From Pseudomonas sp. (GTDB taxonomy: Bacteria; Pseudomonadota; Gammaproteobacteria; Pseudomonadales; Pseudomonadaceae), in the NCBI RefSeq assembly GCF_017744435.1, contig NZ_JAGIBG010000004.1, positions 126,327 through 190,326 of the forward strand: DNA of 64,000 nt, written 5' to 3'. The number at the start of each line of letters is the position of its first letter. The first letter of the stretch is position 1. Under the pieces are notes generated by a model. It was not told where the DNA came from. It saw only the letters and a program-made list of their open reading frames with translations, and did no database searches. Shown here piece by piece: positions 29,355 through 38,626 of the stretch. The position numbers were made by a program, and so were the translations under genes.

Positions 29355-32300
29355 ATGAACCTGCCAGCCCACCAGCACCCGGTGCTCGAGCTGTTCCACC
29401 CGGCCGTCGGCACCTGGTTCCGCCGCCACTTCGCCACGGTCACCGATGCCCAGGCCCGTGCCTGGCCCCTGATCCATGCCGGCCAGTCGATGCTGCTCGC
29501 CGCGCCGACCGGTTCGGGCAAGACCTTGAGCGCCTTTCTGGCCGTGCTCGACGAACTGTTTCGCGAAGGCCTGGAGCATGACGGCGAGCTGCCGGCGCAC
29601 ACCCAGGTCGTCTACGTGTCGCCGCTCAAGGCGCTGTCCAACGACATCCGCCTGAATCTGCAGGCACCGCTTGAAGGCATCGGCCAGGCCCTTGAACAAC
29701 AGGGCTTGAAAGCACCACGCATCACCGCTGCCGTGCGCACCGGCGACACCCCGCAAAAAGAGCGGGCGGCCATGCGCAAGCTGGCACCGCATATCCTGGT
29801 GACCACACCCGAGTCGCTGTACGTGCTGATGGGCTCGGCCTCCGGCCGTGAAGGCCTGGCCAACGTGCACACAGTGATCGTCGATGAAATCCACGCCCTG
29901 GCCGGCAACAAGCGTGGTGCCCACCTGGCGCTGACGTTGGAGCGTTTGCAGGCTTTGTGTGGGCGCCCACTGCGACGTATCGGCCTGTCCGCCACCCAGC
30001 GTCCGGTGGAGCGCGTGGCGCAGTTCCTGGTTGGCGACCAGCGCCCATGCGCAATCGTCGATGTCGGCCATGCGCGCCAGCGCGACCTTGCCATCGAAGT
30101 GCCGCCGGTGCCGCTCGGCGCCGTCATGGCCACGGACGTCTGGGGCCTGGTCTATGACCGCCTGGCTGCCCTCGCCGGCGAACACCGCACCACACTGGTC
30201 TTCGTCAACACCCGGCGCCTGGCCGAACGCATCACGCGCCACCTCAGCGACCGCCTGGGCAAGGAAGCGGTAGCCGCGCACCATGGCAGCCTGGCCAAGG
30301 AGCTGCGCCTGGACGCCGAGCAGCGCCTGAAGAACGGCCAGCTGCAGGTGCTGGTGGCCACCGCCGCGCTGGAGCTGGGTATCGACATTGGCGATGTCGA
30401 CCTGGTCTGCCAGATCGAATCACCCGGCTCGATTGCGGCATTCCTGCAGCGCGTCGGCCGCTCCGGGCACCAGGTCGAGGGCATCCCCAAGGGCCGGCTG
30501 TTTCCGACTTCCCGCGATGACCTGATCGAATGCGTGGCCCTGCTCGACTGCGTGCGCCATGGCGAACTCGATGAATTGCATGTCCCCAAGGCACCGCTGG
30601 ACGTGCTGGCCCAGCAGATCGTCGCCGAGGCCAGCAACCAGCCCTGGCAGGAACAGGCGTTGTTCGACTGCTTGCGCCAAGCCGCGCCTTATACCGCCCT
30701 CGATCCCGCGCATTACCAGGCCCTACTGCGCATGCTTGCCGAAGGCTACAACGGCCGCCTGGGCATCCGCAGCGCCTATCTGCACCGTGATGCGGTCAGC
30801 GGCACCTTGCGCGGGCGCCGGGGTAGCCAGCTGACCGCACTGACCAGTGGCGGCACCATTCCCGACAATGCCGACTATGCCGTGCTGCTCGAGCCCCAGG
30901 CGCTGAACATCGGCAGCGTCAACGAAGACTTTGCGGTGGAAAGCATCGCCGGGGACATCTTCCAGCTGGGCAATGCGTCCTATCGCATTCTGCGGGTCGA
31001 GCCCGGGCGAGTGCGCGTCGAGGATGCCCAGGGCTTGCCGCCGACCATTCCCTTCTGGCTCGGCGAAGCACCGGGGCGCAGTGACGAACTGTCCGCTGCA
31101 GTCGCCCGCCTGCAGGCCCGCCTGGATGACCGTTTGGCACAGAGCGAAGAGGCTCTGCAGTGGCTGCAGGACACCTTCGAACTCGACGAAGCCAGCGCCA
31201 GCCAGTTGCTCGACTACCTGGGCCGCACCCGCCAGGTGCTCGGTGCCCTGCCCTCGCAACAGACCCTGGTGATGGAGCGCTTCTTCGACGAGTCCGGCGG
31301 TACCCAGCTGATCATCCATTCGCCCTACGGCAGCCGTATCAACCGTGCGTGGGGGCTGGCCCTGCGCAAACGCTTCTGCCGCACCTTCAATTTCGAGTTG
31401 CAGGCTGCGGCCAGCGAAGACGCCATCGTGCTGTCGCTGTCGACCAGTCACAGCTTCGAACTGGACGAGGTGTGGCGCTACCTCAACAGCCGCAGCGCCG
31501 AGCAGATCCTCATCCAGGCCCTGCTCGACGCCCCGTTGTTCGGCGTGCGCTGGCGCTGGAACGCTGGCGTGGCCCTGGCCCTGCCGCGCTTCGTCGGCGG
31601 GCGCAAGGTGGCGCCGCAGATCCAGCGCATGAAGAGCGAGGACCTGATTGCCGCGGTGTTCCCCGACCAGATCGCCTGCCTGGAGAACATCGTCGGCGAA
31701 CGGCAGATCCCCGATCACCCACTGGTTGAGCAGACCCTCGACGACTGCCTGCACGAGGCCATGGACAGCGAAGGCTGGCTGGCATTGTTGCGGCGCATGG
31801 AAAGCGGCCAGGTGCGCCTGCTGTGCCGCGACCTGCCAGCGCCCTCGCCGCTGGCCTCGGCCATTCTCAATGCACGGCCCTATGCCTTCCTCGATGACGC
31901 CCCGCTGGAGGAACGACGCACCCAGGCGGTGCTCAACCGGCGCTGGAATGAGATGCATGACGGCGATGACCTCGGTGCGCTGGACGCCGATGCGATCACC
32001 GCCGTGCAGGCCGAGGCCTGGCCGCAACCGGGCAATGCCGACGAGATGCACGAGGCGCTGATGACCTTGGGCGCCGTCAGCCAGGACGAAGTCCAGGCCA
32101 ATCCCAGTTGGGACCTGCTGCTACGCCAGCTGGCCAAGGCCGGGCGCGCCATGCGCCTGATCGATGAAAAGCTCTGGCTGGCACGCGAACGCCTGAACCT
32201 GCTGCAAACGCTGTATCCGGCATCGCGCCTGGAGCCCGCACTGGAAGTACTGCCCGGCTTCGACCAGGCCATCGACCCGGACAACGCGCTGAGCGAGCTG

Positions 32301-33623
32301 CTACGCGCCCGCCTGAGCGGCTACGGCCCGCTGAGCGTGGCACAGATTGCCGCACCACTTGGCAAGCCGGTTGCTCAGGTCGAGCAGGCGCTGGCCCGAC
32401 TGGAAGCCGAAGGTTATGTGTTGCGTGGCCACTTCAGCCCAGGGGCACGGGACCTGCAGTGGTGTGAGCGCCACCTGCTGGCACGCATCCATCGCTATAC
32501 GGTGAAACGCCTGCGCCGAGAGATCGAGCCGGTCAGCCTGCAGGACTTCATGCGTTTTCTGTTCGACTGGCAGCACCTGGCGCCTGATGAGCGCCTGCGT
32601 GGGCCTCAGGCGGTGGCCGAAGTGCTGGGGCAGCTACAGGGTTTCCCCAGTGCTGCCGGCGCCTGGGAAGCGGAACTGCTGCCCGCACGGATCAAGGACT
32701 ACAGTCCGCACTGGCTGGACGATGCCTGCCGCAGCGGGCAGTTTGCCTGGAGCCGGCTGGCGGCGACGCTGGCGAGCAATACCTTGTCGAGCACACCGTT
32801 GGTGTTGCTGCCGCGTGAACACATGGGCCTGTGGCGTAGCCTTGCCCCCGAGCCGGCCCCGGAAGCACTTGGCGGGCGGGCACAACGGGTGCTTGAGGCG
32901 TTGCAGGCCCAGGGTGCGCTGTTCTTCGACGAATTGACCGTTGATGCCCATCTGCTGCCCAGCGAACTGGAGACGGCGTTGCAGGAGCTGGTGGGTGCCG
33001 GCCTGGTGGGTGCCGACAGTTTCACCGGCCTGCGCAGCCTGATTACCCCGGCGGCGAAGCGCTCATCGCGCAACAGCCGGCGCGGCCACCCGCCGCTGTC
33101 CAGCAGCATGGCCCACGCCGGGCGCTGGGCCTTGTTGCGGCGGGGCAGCGGCACGGTCGACGAGCAGCAGCGCCTGGAACACATCGCCCGCGCCCTGCTG
33201 CGGCGCTATGGGGTGATCTGCTGGCGGTTGCTGGAACGAGAGAGCGATGTGCTGCCGCCCTGGCGCGAGCTGCTGCGTTGCTACCACCGGCTGGAAGCGC
33301 GTGGCGAGATTCGGGGTGGGCGCTTCATTGCCGGGCTGGCAGGTGAGCAATTCGCCTTGCCGGAGGCGGTCGGGTTGCTTCGGCAGGTACGCCGACGGGC
33401 GCTAGATGGTGGGCTGGTGGTGGTGAGCGCCAGTGATCCGCTGAACTTGATAGGGTCGTTGCTGCCCGGTGCGAAAGTGCCTGCTGCGGGTGATAACCGG
33501 CTGCTGTATCGCGATGGCGTACCCGTAGCGGTGCGGGTGGCGGGGCGGTATAGCTATCTGGTGGAGGGGGCGGCGCAGGAGCAGGCTAGATGGAAGGAGA
33601 AATTGGTGCGCGATGCGCTGTGA
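29355..33623 (+). CDS. lhr: Lhr-family ATP-dependent helicase (full-length)
   Basis: Superfamily 2 3'-5' helicase of the Lhr group, linked to DNA repair in other bacteria. The 1,422-residue protein has RecA1 motifs Walker A (APTGSGKT, K56), DEIH box (D177-E-I-H) and GLSATQRP, and RecA2 motifs LVATAALELGIDIGDVDLVCQ and QRVGRSGH. A winged helix and Lhr-core domain follow, and from about residue 870 a long C-terminal region like the extension in E. coli Lhr (1,538 residues). It stands alone, followed by a GC palindrome. Confidence 0.93.
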   Translation: MNLPAHQHPVLELFHPAVGTWFRRHFATVTDAQARAWPLIHAGQSMLLAAPTGSGKTLSAFLAVLDELFREGLEHDGELPAHTQVVYVSPLKALSNDIRLNLQAPLEGIGQALEQQGLKAPRITAAVRTGDTPQKERAAMRKLAPHILVTTPESLYVLMGSASGREGLANVHTVIVDEIHALAGNKRGAHLALTLERLQALCGRPLRRIGLSATQRPVERVAQFLVGDQRPCAIVDVGHARQRDLAIEVPPVPLGAVMATDVWGLVYDRLAALAGEHRTTLVFVNTRRLAERITRHLSDRLGKEAVAAHHGSLAKELRLDAEQRLKNGQLQVLVATAALELGIDIGDVDLVCQIESPGSIAAFLQRVGRSGHQVEGIPKGRLFPTSRDDLIECVALLDCVRHGELDELHVPKAPLDVLAQQIVAEASNQPWQEQALFDCLRQAAPYTALDPAHYQALLRMLAEGYNGRLGIRSAYLHRDAVSGTLRGRRGSQLTALTSGGTIPDNADYAVLLEPQALNIGSVNEDFAVESIAGDIFQLGNASYRILRVEPGRVRVEDAQGLPPTIPFWLGEAPGRSDELSAAVARLQARLDDRLAQSEEALQWLQDTFELDEASASQLLDYLGRTRQVLGALPSQQTLVMERFFDESGGTQLIIHSPYGSRINRAWGLALRKRFCRTFNFELQAAASEDAIVLSLSTSHSFELDEVWRYLNSRSAEQILIQALLDAPLFGVRWRWNAGVALALPRFVGGRKVAPQIQRMKSEDLIAAVFPDQIACLENIVGERQIPDHPLVEQTLDDCLHEAMDSEGWLALLRRMESGQVRLLCRDLPAPSPLASAILNARPYAFLDDAPLEERRTQAVLNRRWNEMHDGDDLGALDADAITAVQAEAWPQPGNADEMHEALMTLGAVSQDEVQANPSWDLLLRQLAKAGRAMRLIDEKLWLARERLNLLQTLYPASRLEPALEVLPGFDQAIDPDNALSELLRARLSGYGPLSVAQIAAPLGKPVAQVEQALARLEAEGYVLRGHFSPGARDLQWCERHLLARIHRYTVKRLRREIEPVSLQDFMRFLFDWQHLAPDERLRGPQAVAEVLGQLQGFPSAAGAWEAELLPARIKDYSPHWLDDACRSGQFAWSRLAATLASNTLSSTPLVLLPREHMGLWRSLAPEPAPEALGGRAQRVLEALQAQGALFFDELTVDAHLLPSELETALQELVGAGLVGADSFTGLRSLITPAAKRSSRNSRRGHPPLSSSMAHAGRWALLRRGSGTVDEQQRLEHIARALLRRYGVICWRLLERESDVLPPWRELLRCYHRLEARGEIRGGRFIAGLAGEQFALPEAVGLLRQVRRRALDGGLVVVSASDPLNLIGSLLPGAKVPAAGDNRLLYRDGVPVAVRVAGRYSYLVEGAAQEQARWKEKLVRDAL

Positions 33624-33905
33624 TCTGGCTTGAAGGTCTGAAGCATCGCGGTGTCCGTCTTGAGGGCTTATCAAGACCACAGGCGTACGCCGACAGAGTT
33701 TCAGCGCCTGTGAGATCGAGCGCCGCCCGCGCGGCGCATCGCGGTCGGCGCTCGTTCTGATAGGCGCTGCACATCTGTCGGCAAACACCCACGGACGAGA
33801 ATGATTTTCGCTACCCCGATTTTGATTTGCACTGCCACACAAGTTGGCTATGGTCGGGGTTTGCCCCAGGCCCTGAGCCTGACCGCGCCATCGCAAGGAC
33901 CCCGT
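33624..33905. other. Intergenic region downstream of lhr
   Basis: The 282-base gap holds a GC-rich palindromic repeat (33,714-33,752) and the upstream region of the FMN protein gene. I see no further gene. Confidence 0.4.
33714..33752. repeat. GC-rich palindromic repeat
   Basis: GATCGAGCGCCGCCCGCGCG and a mirrored GGCGCTC arm form a compact imperfect stem-loop. The core GCGCCGCCCGCGCGGCGC is a perfect stem. It resembles dispersed palindromes found near P. putida gene ends and is distinct from the REP pairs here. Confidence 0.6.
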
Positions 33906-35525
33906 ATGAGCCTGTCACTTCTCAGCCGCTATGCCTTCTTCACCGCCTGTGTACTGTTCACCCTGGCGAGCCTGCCGTTCCTCCACCACGAATGGCTGTG
34001 GCCGTTCACCGTGGCCACCGGGGTGCTCAGCCTGATCGGGCTGTTCGACCTGATGCAGCAACGCCACGCGGTACGCCGCAACTATCCGATCCTTGGCAAC
34101 ATCCGTTACCTGGTCGAGGCCATCCGCCCGGAAATCCGCCAGTACCTGCTGGAAGCCGACAGTGACGCCCTGCCCTTCTCCCGCGCCCAGCGCTCGCTGG
34201 TATACGCCCGGGCCAAGAACGAAGCCTCGGACAAACCCTTCGGCACCCTGATCGACGTCTACGAATCAGGCTTCGAGTTCATCGGCCACTCCATGCGCCC
34301 GGCGCCACTGACCGACCCGGCAAGCTTCCGGGTCATCGTCGGCGGGCCGCAGTGCAGCCAGCCGTATTCGGCGTCGATCTTCAACATCTCGGCCATGAGC
34401 TTCGGCTCGCTCAGTGCCAACGCCATCCGCGCCCTGAACAAGGGCGCCAAGCTGGGCAACTTCCACCACGACACCGGCGAAGGCAGCATCAGCCCCTATC
34501 ACCGCGAAAACGGTGGCGACCTGGTCTGGGAGCTGGGCAGCGGCTACTTCGGCTGCCGCACCGCCGACGGCCGCTTCGACCCGGAACGCTTTGCCGCCCA
34601 GGCACGCACCCCACAGGTGCGGATGATCGAGATCAAGATGAGCCAGGGCGCCAAACCCGGCCACGGCGGCATCCTGCCCAAGCACAAGGTGACCCAGGAA
34701 ATTGCCGAAACCCGTGGTGTACTGATGGGCGAGGACTGCATATCGCCTTCGCGCCATAGCGCCTTCTCCACCCCGATCGAGATGATGCACTTCATCGCCC
34801 AGCTGCGGGAGCTGTCCGGTGGTAAACCGGTAGGCTTCAAGTTCTGCCTGGGCCACCCGTGGGAATTCATGGGCATCGCCAAGGCCATGCTGGAAACCGG
34901 CATCCTGCCCGACTTCATCGTGGTCGATGGCAAGGAAGGCGGCACCGGCGCCGCGCCGGTGGAGTTCACCGACCACATCGGCGTGCCGCTGCGTGAAGGC
35001 CTGTTGTTCGTGCACAACACCCTGGTCGGCCTGAACCTGCGCGACAAGATCAAGCTCGGCGCCAGCGGCAAGATCGTCAGCGCCTTCGACATCGCCAGCG
35101 TGCTGGCCATCGGCGCCGATTGGGCCAACTCGGCGCGCGGGTTCATGTTCGCCATCGGCTGCATCCAGTCGCAAAGCTGCCACACCAACAAGTGCCCGAC
35201 TGGCGTGGCCACGCAAGACCCGCTGCGCCAGCGCGCCCTGGTGGTGCCGGACAAGGCCCAGCGGGTGCTGAACTTCCACCACAATACCTTGCGTGCGCTG
35301 GCCGAAATGCTGGCCGCAGCAGGCCTTGAACACCCGGCGCAGCTGGAGGCCAGGCACCTGGTGCGGCGCGTGTCGGCCACCGAGATCAAGCTGTTCTCGC
35401 AGATGCATGTGTTCCTCAAGCCTGGGGAACTACTGACCGGCGAGGTCAACGGGCAGTTCTATTCGCGCATGTGGCAGATGGCCCGGGCCGACAGCTTCGA
35501 GCCGCAAAGTGAAGCGGTCGCTTGA
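33906..35525 (+). CDS. Membrane-anchored FMN-binding glutamate-synthase-family protein
   Basis: Related to the FMN/synthase domain of glutamate synthase (GltB), without amidotransferase or NADPH domains; physiological reaction unknown. The 539 residues begin with two membrane helices (FTACVLFTLASLPFL; WPFTVATGVLSLIGLFDLM). The synthase domain shows AMSFGSLSANAIRALNKGA, the FMN/substrate motif DGKEGGTGAAP, and the cysteine pattern C419-x5-C425-x4-C430 that binds the 3Fe-4S cluster in GltB. The ATG at 33906 opens the first helix. It is followed by opgC-like gene after 135 bases. Confidence 0.87.
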   Translation: MSLSLLSRYAFFTACVLFTLASLPFLHHEWLWPFTVATGVLSLIGLFDLMQQRHAVRRNYPILGNIRYLVEAIRPEIRQYLLEADSDALPFSRAQRSLVYARAKNEASDKPFGTLIDVYESGFEFIGHSMRPAPLTDPASFRVIVGGPQCSQPYSASIFNISAMSFGSLSANAIRALNKGAKLGNFHHDTGEGSISPYHRENGGDLVWELGSGYFGCRTADGRFDPERFAAQARTPQVRMIEIKMSQGAKPGHGGILPKHKVTQEIAETRGVLMGEDCISPSRHSAFSTPIEMMHFIAQLRELSGGKPVGFKFCLGHPWEFMGIAKAMLETGILPDFIVVDGKEGGTGAAPVEFTDHIGVPLREGLLFVHNTLVGLNLRDKIKLGASGKIVSAFDIASVLAIGADWANSARGFMFAIGCIQSQSCHTNKCPTGVATQDPLRQRALVVPDKAQRVLNFHHNTLRALAEMLAAAGLEHPAQLEARHLVRRVSATEIKLFSQMHVFLKPGELLTGEVNGQFYSRMWQMARADSFEPQSEAVA

Positions 35526-35660
35526 GTACCTATACTGGCTGAATGAAATGCAAGTTGGCGGTAGTGGCGAATCGGCCTTCAGTCAGCTTGCCTGAGGCGA
35601 AGGGAACCGCCTGGTACACCGGACGATCTTCTCTGAAACCTCCAGACCAGGGCACTGACC

Positions 35661-36800
35661 ATGAACAACGCCCGCGACCTTCGCATCGACTTTTTCCGTG
35701 GCCTGGCCCTGGTGTTCATCTTCTGGGACCACATTCCCGACAACCCGCTGGGCAATTTCACCGTGCGCAATATCGGCTTCAGCGATGCGGCGGAGATCTT
35801 CGTGTTCCTCGCCGGCTACGCGGCAGTGCTGGCCTACGGCAAGGTCGCCCGGCGCGACGGCTGGCTGGTGGCGAGCATGCGCATCCTGCGCCGGGTCTGG
35901 GTGTTGTACGTGGCGCATATCTTCCTGCTGGCGCTGCTGATGGGCATGGTGTTCGTCGCCAACCACCATGCCCAGCGGGACATGATCGAGGGCATGGGGC
36001 TGAGCTACTTCCTCCACGACCCGCAGCAAGCGCTGGTGGACGAATTGATGCTGCGCTTCAAACCCAACCTGATGGACCCGCTGCCGCTGTACATCCTGTT
36101 GTTGCTGGGCTTGCCGCTGCTGCTGCCAGTGTTGATGCAGCGCCTGGCGCTGGCGGTGGGCCTGTCGCTGGGGCTGTATGTACTGGTGCAGGCGTTCAAG
36201 TGGAACCTGCCGGCCCAGGCCGGTGGGGTCTGGTATTTCAACCCGTTTGCCTGGCAATTGCTGTTCGTACTCGGTGGCGCAGCAGCACTGAGTGGGCAGC
36301 GCACCGCAACAAAGACGTCCAACCGGGTATGGCGCCAGCCGCTGTTCGTGGCCGCAGCCGTCGTGGTGCTGGCCAGCGCGCTGATCACCCTGTCCTGGCG
36401 TTGGGCGGCACTGCACGACGTACTGATCCCACGCTGGCTGGGCGAATGGCTGTACCCGATCGACAAGACCAATCTCTCACCGCTGCGGTTGTTGCAGTTC
36501 CTGGCGCTGGCTTACTGCACCGCCAAGCTGGTGCGCAGCGGCCCGTGGCTGCAAGGTTGGGCGGCGCGGCAGAGTTGCAGGATGGGGCGCTATTCGCTGG
36601 AAGTGTTCTGCCTGGGCGTGTTGCTGGCGCCGATGGCGGACATGTTCAATGCGATGGGTGGCGATCGCTGGCCGGTGCAGCTGCTGACCGCATTGAGCGG
36701 GCTGCTGGCCATGCTGATGCTGGCAGGCTGGCTGGACTGGAACCAGCAGTTGGGGCAACGCGTGGCAGCAACCCCGGTGGTCGGACAAGGGGCAGCCTAG
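35661..36800 (+). CDS. OpgC-family membrane acyltransferase
   Basis: Integral inner-membrane protein of 379 residues with about ten hydrophobic helices. The N-terminus RDLRIDFFRGLALVFIFWDHIPDN and the stretch FVFLAGYAAVLAYG are hallmarks of the OpgC family (acyltransferase 3 clan), which succinylates osmoregulated periplasmic glucans. Whether this one acts on glucans is inferred. It lies downstream of the FMN protein and ends at a terminator shared with the convergent permease. Confidence 0.85.
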   Translation: MNNARDLRIDFFRGLALVFIFWDHIPDNPLGNFTVRNIGFSDAAEIFVFLAGYAAVLAYGKVARRDGWLVASMRILRRVWVLYVAHIFLLALLMGMVFVANHHAQRDMIEGMGLSYFLHDPQQALVDELMLRFKPNLMDPLPLYILLLLGLPLLLPVLMQRLALAVGLSLGLYVLVQAFKWNLPAQAGGVWYFNPFAWQLLFVLGGAAALSGQRTATKTSNRVWRQPLFVAAAVVVLASALITLSWRWAALHDVLIPRWLGEWLYPIDKTNLSPLRLLQFLALAYCTAKLVRSGPWLQGWAARQSCRMGRYSLEVFCLGVLLAPMADMFNAMGGDRWPVQLLTALSGLLAMLMLAGWLDWNQQLGQRVAATPVVGQGAA

Positions 36801-36812
36801 CTGCCCCTCTTT
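36789..36812. terminator. Terminator at opgC-like / permease junction
   Basis: GGGGCAG-CCTAG-CTGCCCC followed by TCTTTC, overlapping the end of the acyltransferase gene and five bases from the convergent permease stop. Confidence 0.7.
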
Positions 36813-36816
36813 CACA

Positions 36817-38235
36817 TCAGGACGCCGGGCTGACGATGCCCTGCTCCTGCTTTGGCGCAAGACGGAACGTGTAATACAGCACCGTCAGCAGCACCAGGAA
36901 CGCCGGGCCGATGTACAGCGCCACGCGGGTATCCTCGAAGTACGCCATCAGGCCCACCACCAGCACCAGGAAGGCCAGGGCCAGGTAGGAGCTCAGCGGC
37001 CACAGCCACATGCGGTACTTCAGCGCCTTCTGCTCGGCGGTCGACAGGCCGGCGCGGAACTTGATCTGCGCCAGCAGGATCATCACCCAGGTCCAGATCG
37101 CACCGAAGGTGGCGATCGAGGTCACCCAGACGAACACCTTTTCCGGCACCAGGTAGTTGGCCAGCACGCCCAGCAGCAACGCACCGATCGACAGCAGCAG
37201 CGCATTGCGCGGCACGCCGCTTTTCGAGGTGCGGGCAAAGGCGGCCGGGGCCTGGCCGTTCTGCGCCAGGCTGTAGAGCATGCGTCCGGTGCTGAAGATG
37301 CCGCCGTTGCACGACGACAGCGCAGCGGTAATCACCACGAAGTTGATGATGCCGGCAGCCGTCTTGATGCCCAGACGCTCGAAGGTCATCACGAACGGGC
37401 TGCCCTGGCTGCCGATGCCGTCCCACGGGTAGATCGACAGGATCACGAACAGGGCGCCGACGTAGAACAGCAGGATGCGCCAGAACACCGAACCGATCGC
37501 CTGGGGGATGGTTTTCTGCGGGTTGCGTGCCTCGCCAGCGGTCAGGCCGATCATTTCCACGCCCAGGTAGGCGAACATCACCATCTGCAGCGACATCAGC
37601 ACGCCCGTCACGCCGTTGGGCATGAAGCCGCCATTGCTCCACAGGTTGGAGATGCCCACAGCGACGCCATCATTGCCGAAGCCGAACGCGATCACGCCAA
37701 TGCCACCGAGGACCATGGCAATGATGGTGACGATCTTGATCAGGGCGAACCAGAACTCGAACTCGCCGAACGCCTTGACCGCGATCAGGTTGACTGCGCC
37801 CATGCTGCCCAGCGCCATCAAGGCCCAGATCCAGCGCGGCACGTCAGGGAACCAGATGCCCATGTAGATGGCCACCGCGGTGATTTCCGCCACGCAGGTC
37901 ACCAGCCACAGGAACCAGTAGTTCCAGCCGGTGAGAAAGCCCGCCAGCGGGCCAAGGTAGTCCTGGGCGTAGCGGCTGAACGAGCCGGCGACCGGGTTGT
38001 GCACGGCCATCTCGCCGAGGGCACGCATGATCACCAGGATCGCCAGGCCACCAATGATGTAGGAAAGCATGATCGCGGGGCCGGCCATTTCGATGGCTTT
38101 GGCCGAACCGAGGAAAAGACCGACGCCGATACAGGCGCCCAGGGCCATCAGACGAATGTGCCGTTCGCCCAGCTCACGCTTGAGCGGGCCGCCCTCGGTG
38201 GGTTCGGCATGGGCAGGATGGTTGCCGACTGGCAT
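36817..38235 (-). CDS. ProY-like amino acid permease (APC superfamily, AAT family)
   Basis: Inner-membrane proton-coupled amino acid symporter, 472 residues and about 12 helices. The AAT signature RHIRLMALGACIGVGLFLGSAKAIEMAGPAI and the regions IMRALGEMAVHNPVAGSFSRYAQDYLGPLAGFLTGW, NLWSNGGFMPNGVTG and VFYVGALF-like SIYPWD closely resemble E. coli ProY/histidine-type carriers. Substrate is inferred to be proline, histidine or a related amino acid. It is transcribed alone and converges on the OpgC-like gene. Confidence 0.87.
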   Translation of the reverse strand: MPVGNHPAHAEPTEGGPLKRELGERHIRLMALGACIGVGLFLGSAKAIEMAGPAIMLSYIIGGLAILVIMRALGEMAVHNPVAGSFSRYAQDYLGPLAGFLTGWNYWFLWLVTCVAEITAVAIYMGIWFPDVPRWIWALMALGSMGAVNLIAVKAFGEFEFWFALIKIVTIIAMVLGGIGVIAFGFGNDGVAVGISNLWSNGGFMPNGVTGVLMSLQMVMFAYLGVEMIGLTAGEARNPQKTIPQAIGSVFWRILLFYVGALFVILSIYPWDGIGSQGSPFVMTFERLGIKTAAGIINFVVITAALSSCNGGIFSTGRMLYSLAQNGQAPAAFARTSKSGVPRNALLLSIGALLLGVLANYLVPEKVFVWVTSIATFGAIWTWVMILLAQIKFRAGLSTAEQKALKYRMWLWPLSSYLALAFLVLVVGLMAYFEDTRVALYIGPAFLVLLTVLYYTFRLAPKQEQGIVSPAS

Positions 38236-38626
38236 AGCAATACAACCTCATTTTGTTATTGGATTTGACCTTCGTGCAGCACCGGCCATGCCGATAGGCA
38301 TGGCGTTGGCTTGCCAGGCTGGCCTTGTGGGCCGGCCCGTGTGCCGGGCTAGAGCGGCCGGCAGGGCGAAGGGGCCGAGCAGTATAGGAAGTCCGTTACA
38401 GGGGTTTTCGCTGTAAAAACAGGGAAATTCAGCGAGTTTTTCGGGGACTGCTGCGCCACCCCCAGTTCCACTGCCACCCTAACAACAACGCCGCAGGAAT
38501 AAACCCACACCAAAGCCGCATAGCCCTACGCCACTTTTCTCGACTTCCTACAAATTTTTCACCTGTTCCTGCCAACGTCTAAGCTTCAGACAAGCAAGAC
38601 GAAAACACCTGGCCGGATTGAAGACT
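38236..38626. other. Divergent intergenic region, permease / PBP
   Basis: The 391-base gap has an AT-rich stretch just upstream of the permease start and a GC-rich palindromic patch (GGCCGGCCCGTGTGCCGGGC) near 38,331. The remainder is unstructured. No gene or clear operator seen. Confidence 0.4.
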
